Shown: positions 44,705 to 53,688 of the stretch, in pieces | Numbering within the stretch: the stretch's first letter is position 1 | Layout: the number at the start of each line of letters is the position of its first letter | Assembly: GCA_913043255.1 (NCBI GenBank) | Contig: CAJWLK010000002.1 | Span: forward strand, 1 to 64,000 | Length of the DNA: 64,000 nucleotides | DNA from: an uncultured Gemmatimonadota bacterium | GTDB lineage: Bacteria; Gemmatimonadota; Gemmatimonadetes; Palauibacterales; Palauibacteraceae | Reading direction: 5' to 3' | Program-made: the position numbers and the translations under genes | The notes under the pieces: model-generated | The model's database searches: none | Seen by the model: the letters and a program-made list of their open reading frames with translations, nothing else | What the model was told of the DNA's origin: nothing

Positions 44705-46510
44705 CTACGGTAACCGATCTGTTACCGACTGTGGTGCGGGACCCTCAATTGTTTCGGCACGCACCCTACGGATTGCAGCAATCCCTTCGAACAATAACCA
44801 GATTTCAAGCACGAAAATCGCCGCTCCTAACATGAGCAGCATGATCTGATTGTTCGAGAAAAACCGAGACAGGTTGATTAACATCGCCCATGTTGTCACG
44901 AAAAGTAGGAAAGTCATAGGAATCATCGTGACCCAAACCGGACGCTTTTTTCTAATCAGGTAGAGTGAGACGAGAAGCAGGGTTAAGCCTGCCAGAAGCT
45001 GATTTGTTGTCCCAAATAGCGGCCAAATTCGCATCCCTCCAGCCCCACGATCAAGTCCGAGCGCAAGCAGGGCACAACTGACAACGGCAACACCTGTAGC
45101 CGCCCAACGATTCTGTACAATTTTCACATTATATTCAACGCCAAGTTCTGCGATTATGTATCGCTGCAGTCGAATGGCGGTGTCGAGCGTAGTGGCAGCG
45201 AAGCTAATCACAACAACTGAGGCGAAAATGACGGCGACACTCTCCGGGATGCCGACCCCCGAAGCTAGGACGCCAACGCCGTTGACGAATGCAGTAACCG
45301 CACCTGCGGTAGCTCCTTCCCAGCTCCCATAGTGCTGTTGCCAGAGCGCCAGACCCTGCGCCGCCCCTACATCACGGCTTAGATACACAGCAAAACCGGC
45401 TGTGCAAGCGATGATCGACATAACAGCGAGTGAGCCCTCACCGATCGCTCCACCATAGCCCACGTACCGAGCGTCCGGCTCCTTGGCTAGCTGTTTAGAG
45501 GAGGTGCCCGATCCGACGAGCCCATGAAAGCCACTGATGGCCCCACAAGCGATCGTAATGAAGAGTAATGGGAACCACCCCGAGGCATCTGCTGGTATGT
45601 TCTGGTTAACCGCGGGTGCTACGACTTCAGGGTTCAGCATAATGACCCCAGCCCCGATGATCCCTATCGCCACAAATAATTGGTGTCCGTTTACATAGTC
45701 CCGTGGCTGAAGCAAAAGCCAAACGGGCAAAATCGACGCGACGAATGTGTACGCGAACAGGATCATGATCCAACCGACACGTTGACCGTCCAAGCGCGCA
45801 GCCTCTGCCGCCACGCTCGCATCTCCATTTGCCGCTGCAAGCTGTGCCTCCGTCGGCCCAAACCCAATCAAATCAGGCAGAGTGAATGGCACCTGCTCTC
45901 CAAACCAGATCATCACATAGAGCGTGATGAGTGCGCCGATCGATGGGAGCAAAATCCCCGCACCTGTTCGGTAGATCAGGAACCCAACTAAAAGCGCAAC
46001 AACCAGTGATCCCCATACCGGGACTACGGCACCAGGGTTTGCCATGAATAGATTGGCAATAATTACTGCGAATACTGCATTCACCATTAACAACAAGAAG
46101 AAAATGATGAGGAGGAAGAGAACACGGGCACGCCTTCCAATAATCGATTCTGCCAGCGTCCCAATGGATCGCCCCTTATGTCGATTCGATATCCAAAGCG
46201 CTCCAAAATCGTGCACGGCACCCGCAAATACCGTTCCGAAAACTACCCATAGAAAAGCCGGCAACCAGCCCCATATGACCGCAATACCCGGCCCGACGAT
46301 GGGTGCTGCCCCTGCAACTGACGTGAAGTGATGGCCGAAGAGGACGTGTTTATTGGTCGGGACGTAGTCGACCCCATCCTGGAACTCATGTGCCGGCGTG
46401 ATGAAATCAGGATCCAACTGGTAGATCTTATTCGCGATGAAGCGCGAGTAGATCATGACCCCAGTCAGAAACGCTAACAGGCCTACAACTAGCAGGACGA
46501 TCGCACTCAT
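44705..46510 (-). CDS. cstA: Carbon starvation protein CstA family transporter
   Basis: A 601-residue integral membrane protein with about 16 helices. The N-terminal block contains VPTNKHVLFGHHFTSVAGAAPIVGP and GAVHDFGALWISNRHKG, both strongly conserved in CstA/BtsT, and GFHGLVGSGTSSKQL plus YGGAIGEGSLAVMS in the core. CstA and its kin import peptides or pyruvate when carbon is scarce. It is the last gene of a three-gene minus-strand operon; its ATG overlaps the stop of the ArsA-like ATPase gene as ATGA. In enterobacteria the partner is a small YbdD/YjiX protein ending in Cys-Cys; here a different small Cys-Cys protein heads the operon. Confidence 0.92.
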   Translation of the reverse strand: MSAIVLLVVGLLAFLTGVMIYSRFIANKIYQLDPDFITPAHEFQDGVDYVPTNKHVLFGHHFTSVAGAAPIVGPGIAVIWGWLPAFLWVVFGTVFAGAVHDFGALWISNRHKGRSIGTLAESIIGRRARVLFLLIIFFLLLMVNAVFAVIIANLFMANPGAVVPVWGSLVVALLVGFLIYRTGAGILLPSIGALITLYVMIWFGEQVPFTLPDLIGFGPTEAQLAAANGDASVAAEAARLDGQRVGWIMILFAYTFVASILPVWLLLQPRDYVNGHQLFVAIGIIGAGVIMLNPEVVAPAVNQNIPADASGWFPLLFITIACGAISGFHGLVGSGTSSKQLAKEPDARYVGYGGAIGEGSLAVMSIIACTAGFAVYLSRDVGAAQGLALWQQHYGSWEGATAGAVTAFVNGVGVLASGVGIPESVAVIFASVVVISFAATTLDTAIRLQRYIIAELGVEYNVKIVQNRWAATGVAVVSCALLALGLDRGAGGMRIWPLFGTTNQLLAGLTLLLVSLYLIRKKRPVWVTMIPMTFLLFVTTWAMLINLSRFFSNNQIMLLMLGAAIFVLEIWLLFEGIAAIRRVRAETIEGPAPQSVTDRLP

Positions 46511-47505
46511 CTAAAAGCCTCCATCGGAGTCAGTTGCACGTTGATTTTTCTCAGCTCTTCCACACCCACGGGGTCCGAATCCTGTAGGGTTACACAGTGA
46601 ATGGGCCAATGTCCTAGATGTTTCGAGATTCTCGCAAGGTGTATCGCCTCGCGCGCTCGTCGTTTCGTGAGGAACGGATCTTCCACACTACCGTTCGTCG
46701 GTGAAGGAAGAACCTGGTTCACAATGACGCCCCCCAATGGCACTTCGTGTTTTGATAATGCCGTCATGGCTTTCTCGGTTTCCCAAATTGGGAGTCGCTC
46801 AGGAATGACTACGAAAATGAACGCGGTCTTGCGAGGATCTGTAAGAATAAGTCGGGCCCGGTGGAATCGTCCACGTCGATCCTCAAGGGCACTCAATAAA
46901 GGGTCGGTCTCATTGACTTCGATCGCCTCCGAACCGGCTACATTTTGCCACATCTTGGCCATCGATTTGACTTTTTTACGCCGCTTAATAAGCCCACTCA
47001 TCCAAGCTGTCATCAATTCCGGCAGCGAAAGAAGACGTAGTGTCTGTCCAGTTGGAGCCGTGTCGAACACAATTCTGTCGTACTCTTCAGCTTCGTTTTC
47101 TAGGATTCGAGTGAAACGATCAAAGAGCGCCGCTTCAACGGCACCCGGGGCAACACGTGCAATGTCGACCTGTCGATAGACTTCACTGAGCAGACGGGGG
47201 GGGGCAGCCGAAGCAACCCGCTCCTTTACTCCGTCAATATAACGGTCGGCTTCATGCTCGGGATCAATCTCCATCGCCCAGCAATTATCCTCAACCAGTT
47301 GTGGTTGATCGCCCAGCTTCGCCGCGAGCACATCGCCGGTCGAATGAGCGGGGTCAGTCGATACAAGGAGTGTTTTGTGACCGCGTTCAGCCGCGTCCAG
47401 TGCTGCGACCGCGGCCATCGTGGTCTTGCCCACTCCCCCCTTTCCTCCAAAAAAGAGGATCGGACAATCGGGTAGTGAGGTGGGATCAGGGGACGAGGCT
47501 AGCAA
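46507..47505 (-). CDS. ArsA/Get3-family ATPase
   Basis: About 332 residues of the deviant-Walker P-loop ATPase family: FFGGKGGVGKTTMAA near residue 20, switch I STDPAHSTGD, VFDTAPTGQTLRLL (switch II), and VIPERLPIWETEKA further on. ArsA drives arsenite export; Get3/bacterial homologs handle tail-anchored or other hydrophobic proteins. There is no arsB or arsR here, and it sits between cstA and the Cys-Cys small protein, so arsenic is unlikely. TTG 47505, preceded by AAGGGGGG eight bases before, gives a normal-length N-terminus; a GTG at 47556 would extend it into the preceding gene. It lacks the CxxC of eukaryotic Get3. Confidence 0.85.
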   Translation of the reverse strand: MLASSPDPTSLPDCPILFFGGKGGVGKTTMAAVAALDAAERGHKTLLVSTDPAHSTGDVLAAKLGDQPQLVEDNCWAMEIDPEHEADRYIDGVKERVASAAPPRLLSEVYRQVDIARVAPGAVEAALFDRFTRILENEAEEYDRIVFDTAPTGQTLRLLSLPELMTAWMSGLIKRRKKVKSMAKMWQNVAGSEAIEVNETDPLLSALEDRRGRFHRARLILTDPRKTAFIFVVIPERLPIWETEKAMTALSKHEVPLGGVIVNQVLPSPTNGSVEDPFLTKRRAREAIHLARISKHLGHWPIHCVTLQDSDPVGVEELRKINVQLTPMEAFR

Positions 47506-47783
47506 CAGCGAAACCCCCCTTCGGGAGGGTGTTCCAATCCCATCCGAACGTGCCACTCATGAAATTCTTCGATGAGCGATGGATACAACTCTAGCATATA
47601 AAACTGAATAGGGTTGGGGACGCCAAGCAGATCTGAGAACCCCATCAGCATAAATACGTCGTGCTGACGGAGGTATTCACGGTGTATCGCCGACCGATAG
47701 GGGGCAATGTACATACCCTCATATATGTCGCGCGCTGCGCGCAACCAACGACGGATGGAACCAAGCGTGGAGTGCGTTGACAT
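47499..47783 (-). CDS. Small Cys-Cys-terminal protein (cory-CC-star-like)
   Basis: A 94-residue protein ending GGFRCC followed directly by the stop codon. It has a basic N-terminal helix (LGSIRRWLRAARDIYEGMY), a YLRQHDVFMLMGFSDLLGVPNP middle and an acidic FHEWHVRMGLEHPP stretch. The C-terminus GG-x-RCC matches that of E. coli YbdD (which ends GGARCC), the partner of CstA, although the rest is not clearly similar. NCBI uses the name cory-CC-star for small proteins of this kind; I recall the name and do not assert a database match. It heads the operon with the ArsA-like ATPase and CstA and overlaps the ATPase start by a few bases. Likely start ATG 47783. Confidence 0.75.
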   Translation of the reverse strand: MSTHSTLGSIRRWLRAARDIYEGMYIAPYRSAIHREYLRQHDVFMLMGFSDLLGVPNPIQFYMLELYPSLIEEFHEWHVRMGLEHPPEGGFRCC

Positions 47784-47890
47784 GCCTAGATTATCGTCTT
47801 GGGTGGGCACAACGTCGAGTCCATCTCAAAAGTACTAACTCGCCATTGAGTGACATGACGCCCCATGACCGAGGTACGGTATGATTTCTT

Positions 47891-48622
47891 CTAGTATCTG
47901 ATTTCATCACGACCAACTGTCATTCCGATATGTCCAACCTTCTGACCCATCGTCCAGTGCTCTCCGCTCCCCGCTGTCATTCCAAAGAAAGGGGTATTAA
48001 CGACCACAAGTCGCCCATCGTCATCCACAGCCCTCTCAAGGGCCGTGGTCGCCACCACCTCTGCGACGAAAAGTGTGCGGACTGGTGGCACACGCAGGAT
48101 GTCGAGGACTCGACATTCCAAATGAATTGGAGCCTCCTCAACCGTAGGAGCATCAACCGATTCGGCCTGCCCTCGCGTGAGTCCGGCGAGTGCAAATTTG
48201 TCCGCAACAAGCGACGAGTTCATGTCTACGGTATCGAAACGCTCGACCAAGTCGGCGGTAGGGATGTTGAGCACAAACTCGCGGTGAAGCTGGAGCAAAT
48301 CGCTTACGGTGTGTTCATCTCCCGCACTTACGCCAACCTGGGGCGGGTCTCCGTTCAGAACAAAAGACCATAGGACAGAGATCTCGTCGGGGTCGCCTGG
48401 GCGCCCACGAGCCGTGACCAACACTGCAGGCATAGGGGGAAGCATCGGGCCAGCCTCCGTGAGGGCCGCTCGGGGGCCGAACATCGGGGCTTGATCCGGC
48501 ACTTGGCCGGTCATGGCATCGGATGACGATTCGCGCTCGGCTGTCTTCTCACAGCCAAGCGTTCCGAGGAGCGCGGACGTTGCGGCATACCCCAAGAAGC
48601 GCCGCCGGTCGAGATCACTCAT
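47891..48622 (-). CDS. Tat-exported flavin reductase-like lipoprotein
   Basis: A 243-residue protein. The N-terminus DRRRFLGYAATSALLGTLGC is a twin-arginine signal that ends in a lipobox, implying export already folded and anchoring as a lipoprotein. The mature part is a flavin_reduct domain: PAVLVTARGRPGDPDEISVLWSF, VSAGDEHTVSDLLQLHREFVLNIP, FDTVDMNSS and the C-terminal GHIGMTVGRDEIRY. Such domains bind FMN. An exported FMN protein fits the Tat route, since cofactor is inserted in the cytoplasm. Its ATG overlaps the S9 peptidase stop by eight bases, so the two form an operon. Confidence 0.83.
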   Translation of the reverse strand: MSDLDRRRFLGYAATSALLGTLGCEKTAERESSSDAMTGQVPDQAPMFGPRAALTEAGPMLPPMPAVLVTARGRPGDPDEISVLWSFVLNGDPPQVGVSAGDEHTVSDLLQLHREFVLNIPTADLVERFDTVDMNSSLVADKFALAGLTRGQAESVDAPTVEEAPIHLECRVLDILRVPPVRTLFVAEVVATTALERAVDDDGRLVVVNTPFFGMTAGSGEHWTMGQKVGHIGMTVGRDEIRY

Positions 48623-50717
48623 CGGACGTGGTGCGGTGTTCTAGGTACTCCGCCCACCATTCAAGTTGAATCCACATGCGGTGTACCATCCGCCACGGCG
48701 TCCACCCGCCATGATACGATTCTGGGTAACGGACGAACTTCGCGGGCACCTGCTGTTTGCGGAGGGCCACATACATTTGTTCAGCCTCCTCAATCGGTAC
48801 GCGGTGATCATATTCACCATGCACAAACATGGTCGGAGTCGTAACGTCCTTGGCGTAGATGATAGGAGATGAGCGAAGCAGATTTTTAAGCCCACGCTCT
48901 TCCCATGGCGGGCCAAAGAATTCACTCTCCTTGGTGCGTGGAATGTCCGCAACACCGTAGTCACTTACCCAATTAGAGATTCCTGCACCGGAGATCGCCG
49001 CGGCAAAACGATCCGTGTGCGTTATAGCCCAGTTAGTCAGATACCCCCCATAAGAGTATCCCGTCACACCCATGCGGTCGGTATCAATCTCGTAATTCCC
49101 AATCGCATGATCCACGCCAGCCATCACGTCTTCAAAATCTTTGAATCCCCATCCACCCCAAGTACCCCAACGGAAATCTTCCCCATACCCAGTTGACGCT
49201 CTGGGATTTGTATACAGCACCATGTAGCCCTGCGCCGCCAACAACTGCTGGTCGAACGAAAAACTGTTGCCGTACGCTCCATGAGGGCCACCATGGGCCT
49301 GGAGAATCATTGGGTGCGGGCCATTTTCAGCCTCATACCCAAGTGCTGGGAGCATCCATCCTTCAATCACAGTCCCATCCGCACTCATAAACTGGAGTCG
49401 GTCAGGAGTCGAAAGCTCGAGTTGGGCGAGCAAGACATTATTGACCGCACTTAACCGAGTTTCTGCACCATCTTCCTGATCGCTCACCCAAATATCACCC
49501 GGTTCACGGGGAGCCGTAACACGGTATGCGATGTGAGAGAAATCACGCGAAAAAGAGAACTGGCTGAGACGTCGATCACCCGTTGTACGCTGTTCAACCG
49601 CAGTGCCCGTCTCCGACACGCGGAACAAGTGCGAATTGCCTGAGATTCCCGCTGAAAAATAGATATGGTGTCCGTTAGGACTCCACGATGGCGCCCCTGG
49701 AATGAGATCCCATTCTGCAGTCAGGTTACGCAACCGCATCCCATCGTTGGCGCGAAAAACAAAGAGATCCGTAGGCGCGCCACGCTCGCGAGCTTCCCGA
49801 ATGACCACGTCTAGACCTTCATTTCCTCGCACGGCGATCTCTTCGCCGTCGGGAGACCAGGAGGGGTTAGAGTAGTTGTACTCATCATCTGTGAGGCGAG
49901 TGACCCGACCCTGTCGGTCTACTATCCATAGGTCAGAACGCTCGTAGGAGTGTTCGTCTCGTTGATGGGCATCGGCTGTGAACGCCAACCGATCTCCATC
50001 CGGACTCCATGCGATCCCAGATGCATCAACACCTAAGTCGGTAAGCTGGATCGCTTCTCCGCCACTAACAGCCAGAAGATAAATTTCACGGGGCGGAGTA
50101 GCGGTTGGATCCCTAGGGTCCGGCAAATACCCTCGGCGATCGAACCGATAATTCATCCAGTCATAAACTCGGCCGTCGAACCTCTCCACCGTCTGTTGCT
50201 CGAAATCGGATACAAATGAGGGGTTTGGTGTTGTGGTCGGAGACGTAGGCTTCGCGAACGCAATCCAGGAGCCATCTGGACTGAATGCCGGAAAACCTTC
50301 AAGGCCCTCGATCTGAAATGCTTCACCAGCCGGCTCATCCATATTGAGGAGCCATGTAGTGCTAACCATCTCTTCGCTTGGCCCTGGGCGCTGTGAAGTA
50401 AAGACGAGTAAGGAGCCATCTGGACTCCAACTAGGCGAAGAGGCACTGAAGCTGGGGCTCGTAAGTCGGATCGGTTGACCTAGTCCATTCGCCTGCATGA
50501 GCCAGATTTCATTGTGCCGGCGATTCTCGTTTTCAAGGACAGATGTCACGACATAGGCAATACTCGACCCATCCGGTGAGAGTGCAGGGTTTCCTGCGTC
50601 TTTGAGTTGATAGTAGTCCTCAAGTGCGATCGGGCGCCCCTGCGCCGAAAGCGAACCAAGAATCGAACATTGGGCAGCGATGAGCAGCCAAAACGAGCGG
50701 GATATGCGAACTCCCAT
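48615..50717 (-). CDS. S9 family (prolyl oligopeptidase-type) serine peptidase
   Basis: A 700-residue secreted peptidase. Signal peptide ends LSAQ. An N-terminal beta-propeller of PD40/WD40-like repeats (SPSWSPDGSLL, GIAWSPDGDRLAF, NPSWSPDGEEIA) covers about residues 30-400; the alpha/beta hydrolase domain has HGGPHGAYGNSF, the nucleophile GYSYGGYLTNW with Ser near residue 555, Asp in HGEYDHRVPIEEA and His in ESYHGGW. It resembles dipeptidyl/acylaminoacyl peptidases that trim peptides from the N-terminus. GGAGG five bases before ATG 50717 supports the start. It is in an operon with the Tat flavoprotein downstream. Confidence 0.92.
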   Translation of the reverse strand: MGVRISRSFWLLIAAQCSILGSLSAQGRPIALEDYYQLKDAGNPALSPDGSSIAYVVTSVLENENRRHNEIWLMQANGLGQPIRLTSPSFSASSPSWSPDGSLLVFTSQRPGPSEEMVSTTWLLNMDEPAGEAFQIEGLEGFPAFSPDGSWIAFAKPTSPTTTPNPSFVSDFEQQTVERFDGRVYDWMNYRFDRRGYLPDPRDPTATPPREIYLLAVSGGEAIQLTDLGVDASGIAWSPDGDRLAFTADAHQRDEHSYERSDLWIVDRQGRVTRLTDDEYNYSNPSWSPDGEEIAVRGNEGLDVVIREARERGAPTDLFVFRANDGMRLRNLTAEWDLIPGAPSWSPNGHHIYFSAGISGNSHLFRVSETGTAVEQRTTGDRRLSQFSFSRDFSHIAYRVTAPREPGDIWVSDQEDGAETRLSAVNNVLLAQLELSTPDRLQFMSADGTVIEGWMLPALGYEAENGPHPMILQAHGGPHGAYGNSFSFDQQLLAAQGYMVLYTNPRASTGYGEDFRWGTWGGWGFKDFEDVMAGVDHAIGNYEIDTDRMGVTGYSYGGYLTNWAITHTDRFAAAISGAGISNWVSDYGVADIPRTKESEFFGPPWEERGLKNLLRSSPIIYAKDVTTPTMFVHGEYDHRVPIEEAEQMYVALRKQQVPAKFVRYPESYHGGWTPWRMVHRMWIQLEWWAEYLEHRTTSDE

Positions 50718-50792
50718 GGTAACCTCCGATAAAATGGGATTCTTAAATGTTCAGCCTGCCACCCGAATCGGCCAGATGGCGCAAGGTGATTT

Positions 50793-52688
50793 CTACCGAG
50801 GAACCCGATATGCTAGCAGCAGATTGCCAGGCATCTCACTGAACATGTCATACCCAGAATTCACTAGTATGACGCCCCGCGCCACCACCGGCCCTGGGCC
50901 ATCGATCGAACCTCCGCGACCAGGCACTCCGTTAACCGTGTCAAATTCCTGTGCGGTATCAACATCCCAAAGCACCGATCCGTTTTCGGTTGAAAAGGCG
51001 CGCATATGTCCATCCAAGCTGCCCACAAGAACCGCACCCTCAATCACAGTTGGAGCCGCTGAAAAGAGTGGCAAACACCCCGGACGACCTTCACAAACAC
51101 CTGCATCCGGTTCCGCGCTCCATAGAGTTTCACCGCCGCTAAGCTCGATGCCGTATACGCCCGGAGTGGCCGGATCAGATCCGTTCTCTTGTACGACTTC
51201 GCCCGATCGCGGGTCACGAATTACGGCAGATGAATGATCTGAGTTTGGGACATATGCCATCCGCCCATCGGAGGCCAAACCCCAATGAATGCCGCCGAGT
51301 GCGCTCCCTCTACCTACGCGCTTAGCCCAGACCAACTCACCATCGGTGTCAGGGTCTAGTGCCCAGACAACCCCTGATTTCTGGCCCGCAATCAGAAGTT
51401 GCGACCCATCTTCAGAGGTCACGAGGATAGGAGCCATACCAAAGTCAAAATCCGGACCTGCCGTATTCGGACAGTTTTCAAAGTTGCGACGCTGAGTACA
51501 GGCCATATTGAAGGCATCGTTCTCGGTGGCCTGAAATGACCATGCAACCTCGCCACTTTCCATCTCGAGAGCGATCAGAGCATCACTTGTACTCGTAGTA
51601 GGGCGTGTATAGTTCTCCCCAGTACCCACGTATAGTAGACTGCGAGAACCATCGACCGTCGGACTCGACCATACCGTTGCACCCGACGGCGCGAAAATCT
51701 TCGTGCCCAGTTCATTCTTGCCGACTTCACGCGGCTCATCCGCGATCGTCCAGTACTCCCAAAGCCGCATTCCATTTTCCGCGGAGAGAGCCACGACACC
51801 ACCACTCGAAGTGCAGCACTCATATCGTGGGTCTCCCGCAGTAACGAGTTCCATCGAGGAGATGGGTACAAAAAGCCGTCCATCGTGGATGGCAACGCTC
51901 CCCGTGTTTGTATGATCCGCATGCGTTCCCGTCATTTCTCGCCAGAACAACTCACCGGACGTCGCATCTATTGCATAAACGTTGGTTCGAAAATCCGCGA
52001 AAAATGCGGTCTGACGACCATCCGGACCTTTCCCTATTGCGATAGCTCCACGAACCGCTGCGTCAGCTGGAAACACCCAGTGTACACAACCTGTGTTGAT
52101 ATCGATGGAATAAACTTCACCGTATGCTGAGCCCACGATTATTCGATCATCTATCACAGCTGGTTTCGACCGCACTTGACTAGCATCAGGGAAACCAAAT
52201 GCCCAAGCTAACTCGACATCGTGGAGATCTGCCGCGGTGAGCCCGGCACGCTCTGCACCGACGAAACCTGATTCGGAAGATTCGCCGCCCCAGCCTGACC
52301 AGTACACGGTTCCAGGCCCTCTCGGTGACGTCGAGCAAAAAGCCGATGAAGGAAGGCGAGTTTCTGTCAGAAGCTTACCGGTAAGCCACTCCGAAACGGC
52401 AATTCGTTCGTCAGATGAAATCTGATCACCATGCCTTTGCATCCGTCCGTCTTCGAGTGACGTAAGGATCGCGCGTGGTGTCATCGCGCTTAAACCGCTC
52501 AAACGCGGGGCACGAGCCGATTCTTCGCCCATGTGGCATTCACTACACGTGACCGTGAACACAGTAGCACCCACACTTCCATCAAAATTGGGCGCTCTCA
52601 GAAGAGAGCGTCCTTGCTGTTGTGCGGTGAGTGGACCGACCGAGAAAACAGTAGCAACAGTCGCGAAACTCAGGAACAAACGCCGCAT
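50793..52688 (-). CDS. Cytochrome c-PQQ-propeller dehydrogenase (polyvinyl alcohol dehydrogenase-like)
   Basis: About 631 residues. Signal peptide ends LTAQQ. An N-terminal haem c domain with CSECH near residue 50 and a Met-containing MQRHGDQIS loop comes before an eight-bladed PQQ-binding-like propeller (VYWSGWGGESSESGFVG, FPDASQVRSKPAVIDDRIIVGSAYGEVYSID and later blades with VYVGTGENY, GALGGIHWGLASDGR). This order (cytochrome first) is that of PVA dehydrogenase-type enzymes rather than methanol dehydrogenases. It would oxidise alcohols in the periplasm; substrate unknown. ATG 52688, eight bases after GGAG, is preferred to TTG 52691. Confidence 0.85.
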   Translation of the reverse strand: MRRLFLSFATVATVFSVGPLTAQQQGRSLLRAPNFDGSVGATVFTVTCSECHMGEESARAPRLSGLSAMTPRAILTSLEDGRMQRHGDQISSDERIAVSEWLTGKLLTETRLPSSAFCSTSPRGPGTVYWSGWGGESSESGFVGAERAGLTAADLHDVELAWAFGFPDASQVRSKPAVIDDRIIVGSAYGEVYSIDINTGCVHWVFPADAAVRGAIAIGKGPDGRQTAFFADFRTNVYAIDATSGELFWREMTGTHADHTNTGSVAIHDGRLFVPISSMELVTAGDPRYECCTSSGGVVALSAENGMRLWEYWTIADEPREVGKNELGTKIFAPSGATVWSSPTVDGSRSLLYVGTGENYTRPTTSTSDALIALEMESGEVAWSFQATENDAFNMACTQRRNFENCPNTAGPDFDFGMAPILVTSEDGSQLLIAGQKSGVVWALDPDTDGELVWAKRVGRGSALGGIHWGLASDGRMAYVPNSDHSSAVIRDPRSGEVVQENGSDPATPGVYGIELSGGETLWSAEPDAGVCEGRPGCLPLFSAAPTVIEGAVLVGSLDGHMRAFSTENGSVLWDVDTAQEFDTVNGVPGRGGSIDGPGPVVARGVILVNSGYDMFSEMPGNLLLAYRVPR

Positions 52689-52866
52689 CAACAGTACTCC
52701 TTGGTAAGACGGAAAAGCTTAATGAACCGAGAAGAATATAAAACTTGAGGCAGGGATTCGTCGACGGACACTTCGACTGCTTACCTATATACACCGTTGA
52801 AACTTGATCAGACGGGAGTATCTACAACTTGCCTGGGACGTCGCACTCCCATGAGGCAACAGAAAA

Positions 52867-53682
52867 CTATTTTTCTTTGATTCGATCTCTTCGGACCAAA
52901 TCGCGTCGAAATGGCATTGTAAGCATTCCACGCAAATCTGCCCATTCGCTTTGTCGCATGTTCTCAAGACCGAGCTGGATCTGATCAGCGTCAGCTCGCA
53001 AGCGAAAACTGCCGAACAGGCGATCCCAAAAGGAAAAAATGCTCGAATAATTCGAATCTGTTTCAGGCTGATAAGAGGAGTGGTGCACCCAATGCATCCA
53101 AGGCGTAACGATTAACCACCGGAACCAGGTATCGACACGATTTGGCATACTAACATTGCTATGATGAAACAAAATAATTGGCAGCAGAATACTCTCATAC
53201 ACCAACACCTCCCCAACTGTCATCCCGAGGATCGGTATGACAGCCAAACGAACGGTTGACGACAAGATGATTTCTCCCGTATGGAAACGGAGAGCTGTGC
53301 TGGCGTCCATAGCTCGATCCGCATGGTGCACGGCATGAAATCGCCAGAGAACCGGTATCTGATGATTGAGTCGGTGCCAGAGATATTGCCACGCATCAAA
53401 TATCACGACAGCGAGAGTTAGCCGGACCGCAGTTGGGAGCGCAAACACGTGAAGCAAACCAATTCCGTGCTCCCGAGCCCACTCAGTCACCAACAAGGTG
53501 GCCCCTGCGAAGACAACCGCCACGATCGCGGCGTTCCCAACACCCAAAACCACGTTAGCCAGGCCATGGCGTACCCTGTTCACTCGCCCCTCAAACATCG
53601 GGAGCACGCCTTCAATAAGCCAAAGAATGCCTAGAGCAATAGCTGCCCCCATAGGTTTAACAAACGTCTCAAGATCGAGCAT
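52867..53682 (-). CDS. Sterol desaturase/fatty acid hydroxylase superfamily protein
   Basis: A 271-residue membrane enzyme with four or so helices and the eight-histidine di-iron motifs: HRLNH (about residue 103), HAVHHAD (about residue 116) and HWVHHSSYQPETDSNYSS (about residue 196). The family hydroxylates or desaturates sterols, fatty acids, carotenoids or sphinganine using oxygen; bacterial members also modify plasmalogen-type lipids. No sterol gene is nearby. It sits six bases after the DUF4249 gene on the same strand. Confidence 0.87.
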   Translation of the reverse strand: MLDLETFVKPMGAAIALGILWLIEGVLPMFEGRVNRVRHGLANVVLGVGNAAIVAVVFAGATLLVTEWAREHGIGLLHVFALPTAVRLTLAVVIFDAWQYLWHRLNHQIPVLWRFHAVHHADRAMDASTALRFHTGEIILSSTVRLAVIPILGMTVGEVLVYESILLPIILFHHSNVSMPNRVDTWFRWLIVTPWMHWVHHSSYQPETDSNYSSIFSFWDRLFGSFRLRADADQIQLGLENMRQSEWADLRGMLTMPFRRDLVRRDRIKEK

Positions 53683-53688
53683 ATGGGG

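Noticed and set aside
46507-47505. Arsenite efflux ATPase (arsA)
   Set aside because: No arsB, arsD, arsR or arsC nearby, and the gene is coupled to cstA; family name kept only as ArsA/Get3-like.
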